Assembly: GCA_007124575.1 (NCBI GenBank) | Contig: SLEW01000161.1 | Coordinates: forward strand, 1 to 11,532 | Length of the DNA: 11,532 bases | Direction: 5' to 3' | Source of the DNA: Bacteroidales bacterium | GTDB taxonomy: Bacteria > Bacteroidota > Bacteroidia > Bacteroidales > UBA7960 | Shown: in pieces, positions 5,881 to 11,532 of the stretch | Layout: each line of letters starts with the position of its first letter | Position numbering within the stretch: the stretch's first letter is position 1 | Position numbers and translations under genes: made by a program | Notes under the pieces: model-generated | The model's input: the letters and a program-made list of their open reading frames with translations, nothing else | Database searches by the model: none | What the model was told of the DNA's origin: nothing

Positions 5881-7674
5881 CTACCAGCGGGCGTGAAATT
5901 GACGCCTGAACACCTCAAACCATGGGTCGTCTGCCGTAAGCTGACTGACCAACCTGTCCGGGTCTGCCTCTGCATCCAGTTTTTTTAACCAGGTCACGGC
6001 ATTGGATGCTACTACTCCCTGGTGATAAGATAACCGGGAAGCCTCCACATCCTTGTCCCTGAGCTTTTTTAAAAATGCCATGCTTTCCTCAATGTAACCC
6101 GCAGCAGAATAATTCAGTGCACCCGTTTTAAGCATGTCGATGTCAGCATGGTTGTTGATATGGTCAAGCAGCGCCGGATGGTCTGCCGCCAGGCCCGAAG
6201 CCATCATCAGGTATTCAGCAGAAAGGTCATAATGGCCTCTCAGCATGGCAATATCTGAAAGCACCCGGGCACGTGTCATCACACGAAAAAGCATGTTTTT
6301 AGCCTCCCTGGCATGCATGACATGCCCACTATAGCCTTTTTGATAGTCAAGGGCACTCTCCACATAGAGCCTGGCGAAGGACACATCATCATTACGGATA
6401 GCCCTTCCTGCAACGGTTAAAAAAGAATGGTAAATGCCCTGGTGTGACAAGTCGAGCAGGCGCTCCAAGCCCGGGGGGCAAGGGAAATGGGTTCCAGCCT
6501 CATCGCAGAACGACCGCACATGAGCAAGGGTATCAAGAGAAGCCGTCAGACGGTCTTCTGCAATCAACTCTTCTGAAGCACTAAAAAAAAGGGATAACAC
6601 CTTGTCAGCCAGGTGCTTGGTCATTTGGTCATGCTTTCCAAGTGGCTGCATATCAACAATTACGTGCCTAAGCCTGTTTAGTGCCTGCACATGATCTCCC
6701 GCTTCAAGATCCGCTTTAGATAAAGCAAGATGCGAGGGTATGTGATACGGGTTATGGTTAACAGCCGCCATGAACGCCTGCCTGGCTGCTTCCAGGCCCT
6801 CCTCCGGAATCATATTAAGACCTGCTGCATAATACAGGGAGTCAATGTTTATAATAGCATGATTGAATACATCACGCATGCTTTGGATTTGCTGCAGCTT
6901 ACTGTCAAACCTTGGGATTACATTTTCCGGATCATGAACATCGAGATTGAGCCATGCATAAAAAGGTGCATTTAGGATCTTTCCTGCCAGGGCCTCAGCC
7001 TCACATAGCTGAAACTCATCCAGCAACAAGGCATTTGGGTCACCGGGGTTTAATTCCGATATCATCCCTTTTATTGTTTCCAGAGATACAGATGCATCAT
7101 AGTACGCACCGAGCGCATCACTCCATTTATTTATGCGCAAGGCCATTGCCGTATCATAAGAAAAGACAATGTCTTCCATGCTTAAAAGAAGCTCCGTTGT
7201 ATCATACGGATAATAAAAAACATGTTCAGGCCATGCACTGCCCGAACTTATAACATCCTGTTTTTTATAACGAACCCTGGATACGGTATCGCCTTCATTG
7301 GTCAGAACAAACAATTTGCCACTCAGAAAGTCAGGTGTAATAAGCCTCTCCAGGCTAAAGTCGCGGTAGTGCTTGTCTCCCGAAATAGCAATCATGCCCG
7401 TTTCAATGTCCAGGCGAAGGCTGTCCTTGCCTGTCCTGCCAAAGTGAACCATGGCATGTAACTGCACCTGATAAGCTGTACGCACTCTCAGCTTGCCTGA
7501 ACCCTCTGAGATGTGCAGCAAAAGAGCATTCACATCGCTGGCCTGCGCATCAGGATAGGGATCATAAGAAAACTCCTGCCGGACCAAAATCGTGTCTGTC
7601 CGGATATCCGCCATTGCATCAGAAGTAAGCGTCAGGATCCACAGCAAGAGCAAGCTGCTTATTATGTATCGCAT
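5881..7674 (-). CDS. Exported helical-repeat (TPR-like) protein of unknown function
   Basis: 597 residues from the ATG at 7674. I do not recognise the family. The chosen start gives a clean signal peptide: MRY, a hydrophobic core with LLLLWILTL, and AMA-D at 20-23 as a signal peptidase I site. There is no lipobox, so the protein should be soluble in the periplasm or secreted. Residues 25-180 look beta-rich (EFSYDPYPDA, KDSLRLDIETGMI, GKLFVLTNEGDTV). From about 260 onward the protein is helical, with a TPR-like pair at about 290-344 (EEGLEAARQAFMAAVNHNPY and LSKADLEAGDHVQALNRL) and similar helices to the end. The frame is open for 31 more codons upstream (to 7767), but these encode no export signal and cover a candidate promoter. 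It is a single-gene unit, divergent from the YciO-like gene. A scaffold or binding role is only a guess. Confidence 0.7.
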   Translation of the reverse strand: MRYIISSLLLLWILTLTSDAMADIRTDTILVRQEFSYDPYPDAQASDVNALLLHISEGSGKLRVRTAYQVQLHAMVHFGRTGKDSLRLDIETGMIAISGDKHYRDFSLERLITPDFLSGKLFVLTNEGDTVSRVRYKKQDVISSGSAWPEHVFYYPYDTTELLLSMEDIVFSYDTAMALRINKWSDALGAYYDASVSLETIKGMISELNPGDPNALLLDEFQLCEAEALAGKILNAPFYAWLNLDVHDPENVIPRFDSKLQQIQSMRDVFNHAIINIDSLYYAAGLNMIPEEGLEAARQAFMAAVNHNPYHIPSHLALSKADLEAGDHVQALNRLRHVIVDMQPLGKHDQMTKHLADKVLSLFFSASEELIAEDRLTASLDTLAHVRSFCDEAGTHFPCPPGLERLLDLSHQGIYHSFLTVAGRAIRNDDVSFARLYVESALDYQKGYSGHVMHAREAKNMLFRVMTRARVLSDIAMLRGHYDLSAEYLMMASGLAADHPALLDHINNHADIDMLKTGALNYSAAGYIEESMAFLKKLRDKDVEASRLSYHQGVVASNAVTWLKKLDAEADPDRLVSQLTADDPWFEVFRRQFHARW

Positions 7675-7698
7675 GGAATATCTTTTCAAAAAACCCCG

Positions 7699-7728
7699 TA
7701 AAGGTACGATTTTCCATTCTTCAGCAAA
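7699..7728 (-). promoter_or_regulatory. Candidate promoter of the exported helical-repeat gene
   Basis: The - strand reads TTTG (7728-7725), 18 bases, then TACCTTTA (7706-7699), one base off TAnnTTTG. The spacing is close to that of Bacteroidota promoters. Transcription would start near 7692, about 18 bases before the ATG at 7674, which supports that start over the longer open frame. Confidence 0.4.
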
Positions 7729-7774
7729 AGGCAATCTTTCGAACAAAAAACAAAACACAATCACCAAATAAGTG

Positions 7775-7782
7775 TAAATTTG
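7775..7782 (+). promoter_or_regulatory. Candidate -7 element for the YciO-like gene and kdsA
   Basis: TAAATTTG matches TAnnTTTG exactly and lies 23 bases before the ATG at 7806. The expected start of transcription is near 7789, giving a short A-rich leader. No TTTG is found at the usual -33 distance. Confidence 0.5.
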
Positions 7783-7805
7783 TAAAAACCATAAAACCTT
7801 AAGCT

Positions 7806-8426
7806 ATGCTGGTAAGGATACATCCCGAGAACCCAAGTCAGCGCCTGATAAAGGTTGTCGTTGACTGTTTACAAAAGGGTGGTGTGATCATATACCCCAC
7901 CGATACCGTTTACGCTATAGGTTGTGACATACATCAGCCCAAGGCTGTTCAGCGCGTGGCACAGATCAAGGGCATAAAACCCGGGAAGGCTAATTTCTCA
8001 CTTATCTGTCACGATCTGAGTGCCTTGTCGGATTTGACCAAGCCCTTTAGCACCAGCATATACAAGGCCATGAAAAAAGCATTTCCCGGGCCTTACACCT
8101 TCATCCTGAATGCAAACAACAATGTGCCCAAACTATTTCAAAGCAGGAAGAAGACGGTGGGCATCAGGGTTCCTGACAACAGCATACCAAGGGAGATCGT
8201 GAAAGAGCTGGGCAACCCCATCATATCCACCTCAGTATATGATAACGATGAGCTCCTGGAGTACACCACAGATCCCGAACTGATTCACGAAAATTACCAG
8301 GACCTTGTTGACATAGTGATCGATGGAGGCAATGGCGACAATTATGCTTCCACGGTGATCGATTGTACGGGCAATGAAATGAAAGTGTTGCGTGAAGGCA
8401 AGGGTGATGTGGATTTCATCTTGTGA
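7806..8426 (+). CDS. YciO/Sua5/YrdC-family protein (threonylcarbamoyl-AMP synthase-like)
   Basis: 206 residues with the YrdC fold. Visible blocks: KGGVIIYPTDTVYAIG (24-39), a basic KGIKPGK loop (55-61), FSLICHDLS (64-72), PGPYTFIL (94-101), VGIRVPD (118-124), STSVY (141-145), STVIDCTG (182-189) and LREGKGD (195-201). TsaC/Sua5 enzymes make threonylcarbamoyl-AMP from threonine, bicarbonate and ATP for the t6A modification of tRNAs reading ANN codons. The N-terminus (IHPENPSQRLI) and the length of exactly 206 are closer to E. coli YciO than to TsaC. YciO shares the chemistry in vitro, but its physiological role is less clear, so a t6A role here depends on whether the genome has another Sua5/TsaC. 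It precedes kdsA by 60 bases on the same strand, probably in one unit. Confidence 0.88.
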   Translation: MLVRIHPENPSQRLIKVVVDCLQKGGVIIYPTDTVYAIGCDIHQPKAVQRVAQIKGIKPGKANFSLICHDLSALSDLTKPFSTSIYKAMKKAFPGPYTFILNANNNVPKLFQSRKKTVGIRVPDNSIPREIVKELGNPIISTSVYDNDELLEYTTDPELIHENYQDLVDIVIDGGNGDNYASTVIDCTGNEMKVLREGKGDVDFIL

Positions 8427-8486
8427 TCACAATACTTTGATATACTATTCCTTCAGGCTGGACTATAAATCTCAATCGTAATAGAC

Positions 8487-9311
8487 ATGTTACATCCGGT
8501 ATTAAAGGAGATATTTAAAAATTCTGCGTCGCAGCAGAGTCCTTTCTTTTTGATGGCTGGTCCTTGTGTCATTGAAAATGAAAAGATGGGTTTCAGCATA
8601 GCTGAACGCATAACAAAGATCTCCCATGAAATGGGAATTCCTTATGTTTTCAAAGCATCTTACCGGAAGGCCAACAGAAGTCGTCTCGACAGTTTTACCG
8701 GCATTGGCGATGAGAAGGCACTGAAAAACCTGCGCAATATTGGCGAAGCTTTTGATATTCCTGTCGTTACTGACATCCATGGTGATGCTGATGCAGAGAT
8801 TGCCGCACAGTATGCAGATGTGTTACAGATCCCGGCGTTTCTTTGCCGCCAGACCTCGTTGCTTTTAGCGGCAGGCAATACAGGGCGGGTGGTAAACATC
8901 AAAAAGGGTCAGTTTCTGTCGCCCGGTGCAATGGGGTTTGTAGCAGAGAAGGTAAGAGCGACCGGAAACAATCATGTGATGCTCACCGAACGGGGCACGA
9001 CTTTCGGGTATGGCGACCTGGTTGTGGATTTCCGTGGAATACCTGAGATGCAATCATTTGGATGCCCGGTAGTTTTGGATGCCACCCATTCCCTGCAGCA
9101 ACCCAATCAATCAGCAGGGGTTACCGGAGGCTTGCCACATCTTATCGATACCCTGACAAGTGCCGGCATAGCAGCAGGTGCAAATGGCCTTTTTATCGAG
9201 ACCCATCCCAACCCGGAGGAGGCAAAATCTGATGGGGCCAACATGTTGCCACTCGACAAACTGGAGCCGCTGCTTAAAAAGCTGATGCGCATACGCGAAG
9301 CCCTCCGCTAA
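8487..9311 (+). CDS. kdsA: 3-deoxy-8-phosphooctulonate synthase, metal-dependent class
   Basis: A 274-residue cytoplasmic enzyme that condenses arabinose 5-phosphate with phosphoenolpyruvate to give Kdo 8-phosphate, the precursor of the Kdo sugar of lipopolysaccharide. Diagnostic blocks: AGPCVIENE (24-32), VFKASYRKANRS (54-65), TDIHGD (95-100), IPAFLCRQTSLL (115-126), NIKKGQFLSPG (137-147), TERGTTFGYGDLVVDFRG (167-184), DATHSLQ (198-204) and FIETHPNPEEAKSDG (236-250). The metal ligands of the Aquifex enzyme (Cys11, His185, Glu222, Asp233) correspond to Cys27, His201, Glu238 and Asp249 here, all offset by 16, so this is the metal-dependent type; the E. coli type has Asn in place of the Cys. 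It probably shares a transcript with the YciO-like gene and faces the M23 gene, with no strong hairpin terminator in the 97 bases between them. Confidence 0.96.
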   Translation: MLHPVLKEIFKNSASQQSPFFLMAGPCVIENEKMGFSIAERITKISHEMGIPYVFKASYRKANRSRLDSFTGIGDEKALKNLRNIGEAFDIPVVTDIHGDADAEIAAQYADVLQIPAFLCRQTSLLLAAGNTGRVVNIKKGQFLSPGAMGFVAEKVRATGNNHVMLTERGTTFGYGDLVVDFRGIPEMQSFGCPVVLDATHSLQQPNQSAGVTGGLPHLIDTLTSAGIAAGANGLFIETHPNPEEAKSDGANMLPLDKLEPLLKKLMRIREALR

Positions 9312-9408
9312 CACCGGCTTTTCCCAAACGATATTCTGCAATATTTCCGGGCTGTGAAAAAGCTCTTGAGTTCCGCATTGGGACACCTGAATGGCTAAAA
9401 ATGCTTGA

Positions 9409-10701
9409 TTAAATTCCGGTGATATCATCTTCTCCGAAGGGGATCGCATGCAGCCTTTCTTCAAAAGTCATGACTTGTTTTTGAAAATCATCCATGTACT
9501 CCTCTGGCAGCGGGTCACCACTCGGAAACTCCAGGCGCAGATGATCCACCTGCCGACCATTCTTCCAGAATCGAAAACACACGTGCGGGCCCGTGGCAAG
9601 GCCGGTGCTTCCCACATAGCCAATAACATCTCCCTGCTCTACCCTGGCTCCCGGTTTAATGCCGCTGGCAAAACGCGACATGTGAAGATACTGGGTTTCA
9701 TATACGGAAGTATGCCGGATTCTCACGTAATTCCCGTTTCCGCTGGTGTAGGAGGTCCGCGTGACTACACCGTCTCCTACCGCAAGGATAGGCGTTCCAT
9801 GCGGAGCAGCATAATCCGTTCCCAAATGTGGTCTGCGATCACCATGGATGGGATGTAAGCGGTTATGTGAATAACGGCTTGAAATACGTCCGTATTCCAG
9901 CGGAGCACGTAAAAAAGCCTTGCGGACATTATTGCCCTTCCGGTCGTAATAGCCTGCCAGGGTGTCGGACTCGAAACGATAAGCCTCTATTTCTCTCCCA
10001 CGGTGCACGAATTGCACCGCATCAACATGCGATACACCATGCCGATGGTCGCCGATATACTCTTCGGTAAAAAGAACCCTGAAGCGGTCGCCGGGATATA
10101 TCCTGTAAAAGTCTACAGACCAGGCAAGAACACGTGAAAGATGCCATACGAGCTCGGGGTGTATGTCATTGTCCACTATGGTGTTCCACAATGAGGTGTT
10201 AATGATGCCGGCGGTTTCGGTGGCTTTCTTCGTCACCGGCCTTGATGCACGGGAAACCTCCGGCGTATCACGAAAATCAAAGAGCAGATAGTCCACGTCA
10301 TTGATCTCATAAACCAGGTAATCTAAGGTCCGGGCTGAATCATTCTGCAGGTAAGCATGAAAGGCATTGCCTCGCCGTATCCTTGATGGATGGAAAACCG
10401 GCTGCATGCTGTTTGAAACATGGTGGATGTCTGTGGCACTGAAGCCCAGGTTGCCAAGGATATGCGAGAGGGTTTGTCCCCTGCCCACCCTTTCCTGATT
10501 ACGGTGATAGCCCTCAACAGGCAGTCCAAAAATATCCTTTTCGGGTTTCGCATGGGTTGTTTCTGACAAGTCTGCGTCATTACCGATCTTGTCCGGCTCC
10601 CGGGGATTGTCCTGGGAATATCTGAACCACACAGCCACTATGAGAAATAAAGTTACACTGAAAGCCAGTAAGATGAAACGCTTATTATTCCGGGACAACA
10701 T
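9409..10701 (-). CDS. MepM-like M23 murein endopeptidase, membrane-anchored
   Basis: 430 residues. A basic N-terminus and one membrane helix (about 8-26) anchor it with the rest in the periplasm. Residues 70-145 form a LysM/OapA-like region (RVGRGQTLSHILGNLGFS), 165-265 the middle domain typical of MepM/ShyA proteins (FYRIYPGDRFRVLFTEEYIG at 199-217), and 270-392 the M23 peptidase. Its zinc site shows His292 and Asp296 (HLGTDYAAPHGTP), the catalytic-type His340 (YLHMS) and His373 in GPHVCFRF. The third zinc ligand, normally the second His of HxH, is Cys375. M23 enzymes of this layout cut peptide cross-links of peptidoglycan during growth; here the Cys may bind zinc or change activity. The gene follows the Yip1-family gene by 51 bases, probably in one unit, and faces kdsA. 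Confidence 0.9.
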   Translation of the reverse strand: MLSRNNKRFILLAFSVTLFLIVAVWFRYSQDNPREPDKIGNDADLSETTHAKPEKDIFGLPVEGYHRNQERVGRGQTLSHILGNLGFSATDIHHVSNSMQPVFHPSRIRRGNAFHAYLQNDSARTLDYLVYEINDVDYLLFDFRDTPEVSRASRPVTKKATETAGIINTSLWNTIVDNDIHPELVWHLSRVLAWSVDFYRIYPGDRFRVLFTEEYIGDHRHGVSHVDAVQFVHRGREIEAYRFESDTLAGYYDRKGNNVRKAFLRAPLEYGRISSRYSHNRLHPIHGDRRPHLGTDYAAPHGTPILAVGDGVVTRTSYTSGNGNYVRIRHTSVYETQYLHMSRFASGIKPGARVEQGDVIGYVGSTGLATGPHVCFRFWKNGRQVDHLRLEFPSGDPLPEEYMDDFQKQVMTFEERLHAIPFGEDDITGI

Positions 10702-10752
10702 GAAATATGTATTTTTTTTAGGTGTAAAGTAAAATGATAAGGCCAGGGCTGG

Positions 10753-11340
10753 TCACGGTCCGGGACTTGAGACAAAACCAGCAATCAGCAGGCCCGACAA
10801 CAGCAGATAGCTCAGGTGGGCGATGCCGAATATGATGAAAAACCCGATCAGTGCAAAGCCCACGGTATGGCGTGATGGGGTATTCAGCATTGGCCCAAGG
10901 CCCTTGCCAAAGATAAATACGGTATATATCAGGCCGATAAGGGCAAGAGGACCGAGTCCCGCACCTATTGCCGCAAGGGGCTGCGCAATCATATACGGTG
11001 TATAAGCTGTCATGCAAAGTAGCATCGCTTTTTCTGCATGCTGCTCACTGCGAAATGATTTTGCCAGCCGGCTGATGAAAATGCCTCCCAGCCATACCGA
11101 TAACACGTAGCCAATGAGGCTTACGATAAATATTCCAGCCAGCTGATCTCCATATACCTCAACATCCTGCGACAGCTGATTCATGAGCTCCCGGGTCATT
11201 CGTCCGGCAGCCCCAAGTACCATGAGCGGCAACCCATACGCAAAGAAAAAGGAGCGTACGGGAGGAAGATCTGCACTGAAATCCTTGTAAAATTTTTCAG
11301 GCCTCACCAGGATATCACGAATGATCTGAGAGTTTTTCAT
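10753..11340 (-). CDS. Yip1-family membrane protein
   Basis: 195 residues with about five membrane helices at roughly 30-46, 67-90, 108-125, 127-146 and 160-187. The N-terminus IRDILVRPEKFYKDF (7-21) is the amphipathic lead-in common to bacterial Yip1-domain proteins (a phosphate- or lipid-facing pre-helix ending in a Pro and aromatic residues), and YTPYMIAQPLAAI (113-125) is also typical. Bacterial Yip1 proteins sit in the inner membrane and have no agreed function. It is the promoter-proximal gene of a unit with the M23 peptidase, so a role in envelope growth is possible but only inferred. The short GACCAGCCCTGGCC palindrome after its stop (10741-10754) is too weak to call a terminator. Confidence 0.75.
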   Translation of the reverse strand: MKNSQIIRDILVRPEKFYKDFSADLPPVRSFFFAYGLPLMVLGAAGRMTRELMNQLSQDVEVYGDQLAGIFIVSLIGYVLSVWLGGIFISRLAKSFRSEQHAEKAMLLCMTAYTPYMIAQPLAAIGAGLGPLALIGLIYTVFIFGKGLGPMLNTPSRHTVGFALIGFFIIFGIAHLSYLLLSGLLIAGFVSSPGP

Positions 11341-11432
11341 ATGTTTATGTTTCGGTTTGACAGGTCAAGCCTTGTCATTACGTCTTTCCCCCTTTAGCTT
11401 TTTTTTGGCTGCACCTTCAGGGCAATGTGCCC

Positions 11433-11440
11433 CAAAATTA
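11433..11440 (-). promoter_or_regulatory. Candidate -7 element for the Yip1-M23 unit
   Basis: The - strand reads TAATTTTG, an exact TAnnTTTG match, 92 bases upstream of the ATG at 11340. Transcription would start near 11426, inside the small GGGCA/TGCCC palindrome at 11420-11432. No -33 TTTG is seen at normal spacing. Confidence 0.45.
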
Positions 11441-11491
11441 GTTATTTTGTGCTTTATACGGATAAAAAGCTTTATGTTTCGCCACAGATCG

Positions 11492-11499
11492 TAACTTTG
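11492..11499 (+). promoter_or_regulatory. Candidate -7 element for a gene beyond the right edge
   Basis: TAACTTTG matches TAnnTTTG exactly and would drive rightward transcription starting near 11506. The gene itself is outside the window or just beginning. Confidence 0.4.
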
Positions 11500-11532
11500 T
11501 GATGTAAGATGCCCCTGGGTGCTTATGTTCAC

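Larger units (their letters stand above)
11341..11532. other. Non-coding right end of the window
   Basis: 192 bases without a convincing gene. It holds a run of eight T (11399-11406), a GGGCA-ATG-TGCCC hairpin (11420-11432), and -7-like elements facing left and right. It appears to be the divergent promoter region between the Yip1-family gene and an unseen gene to the right. ATG at 11509 opens eight codons (MPLGAYVH) to the edge, but this is too little to call a start. Confidence 0.6.

Noticed and set aside
5868..5892. GCCC/GGGC pair between the DoxX-like and helical-repeat genes as a shared terminator
   Set aside because: A four-base stem with a 17-base loop and no T-run is not convincing.
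7675..7767. N-terminal extension of the exported helical-repeat protein to the ATG at 7767
   Set aside because: The extra 31 residues give no usable export signal, bury the real signal peptide and overlap a promoter-like sequence and the divergent gene's upstream region.
9312..9421. CACCGG (9312-9317) and CCGGTG (9416-9421) as a terminator stem between kdsA and the M23 gene
   Set aside because: The arms are about 100 bases apart with no T-run. The closer ATATT-CTGC-AATAT hairpin (9331-9344) is short and AT-only, so no terminator is called.
9448..9858. 136-residue open frame on the + strand
   Set aside because: It is antisense to the conserved M23 domain; the catalytic motifs are on the - strand.
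10718..11017. 99-residue open frame on the - strand
   Set aside because: It overlaps the Yip1-family gene in another frame and is rich in Cys, Arg and Pro without family features.
11509..11532. Start of a rightward gene (MPLGAYVH)
   Set aside because: Only eight codons are visible and the ATG would lie within a few bases of the predicted transcription start.
1..11532. Defence island, mobile element, CRISPR array or tRNA/rRNA gene
   Set aside because: No transposase, integrase, regularly spaced repeats, attachment-like duplications or cloverleaf sequences were seen; almost all DNA is accounted for by ordinary chromosomal genes.

Overview
The window looks like a chromosomal housekeeping stretch from a member of the Bacteroidota, possibly Bacteroidales-like; I cannot name a genus. 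The reasons are: a DUF4831-type lipoprotein; a peptidase of the M23 family with the GPHVC variant I associate with this phylum; genes with A-rich leaders and little Shine-Dalgarno sequence; and -7 promoter elements of the form TAnnTTTG (the Bacteroidota primary-sigma consensus), correctly oriented, in all three divergent intergenic regions. I see no insertion sequence, integrase, tRNA, rRNA or CRISPR array.

Layout. 1-164: 3' end of a type I glyceraldehyde-3-phosphate dehydrogenase gene (+), closed by a nested-hairpin terminator (193-246) that overlaps the 3' end of a convergent YrbL-like kinase-fold gene (806-222, -). 988-2916: pepE (dipeptidase E) and a DUF4831 lipoprotein, a + strand pair. 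3064-5865: a tight three-gene + strand unit, namely a short-chain dehydrogenase like benzil/sepiapterin reductase, a GNAT-nitrilase fusion of the YhcX type, and a DoxX-like four-helix membrane protein. 7674-5881 (-): an exported helical-repeat protein of unknown function. 7806-9311 (+): a YciO/Sua5-type protein and kdsA (Kdo-8-phosphate synthase, metal-dependent class). 11340-9409 (-): a Yip1-family membrane protein followed by a MepM-like M23 peptidase. 11341-11532: non-coding, with two divergent promoter-like elements.

How the genes relate. Several concern the cell envelope (kdsA for the lipopolysaccharide core, the M23 peptidase for murein, lipoprotein and membrane proteins), but they lie in separate transcription units and I see no sign that they form one system. 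Gene pairs alternate between convergent (164/222, 5865/5881, 9311/9409) and divergent (806/988, 7674/7806, 11340/right edge).

I found no undescribed defence, mobile or regulatory system. The points most worth a second look are the Cys in place of the usual zinc-binding His of the M23 HxH motif, the unassigned exported protein with its corrected start, the substrate-unknown SDR/GNAT-nitrilase/DoxX unit, and the terminator shared by the end of gap and the coding end of the YrbL-like gene.
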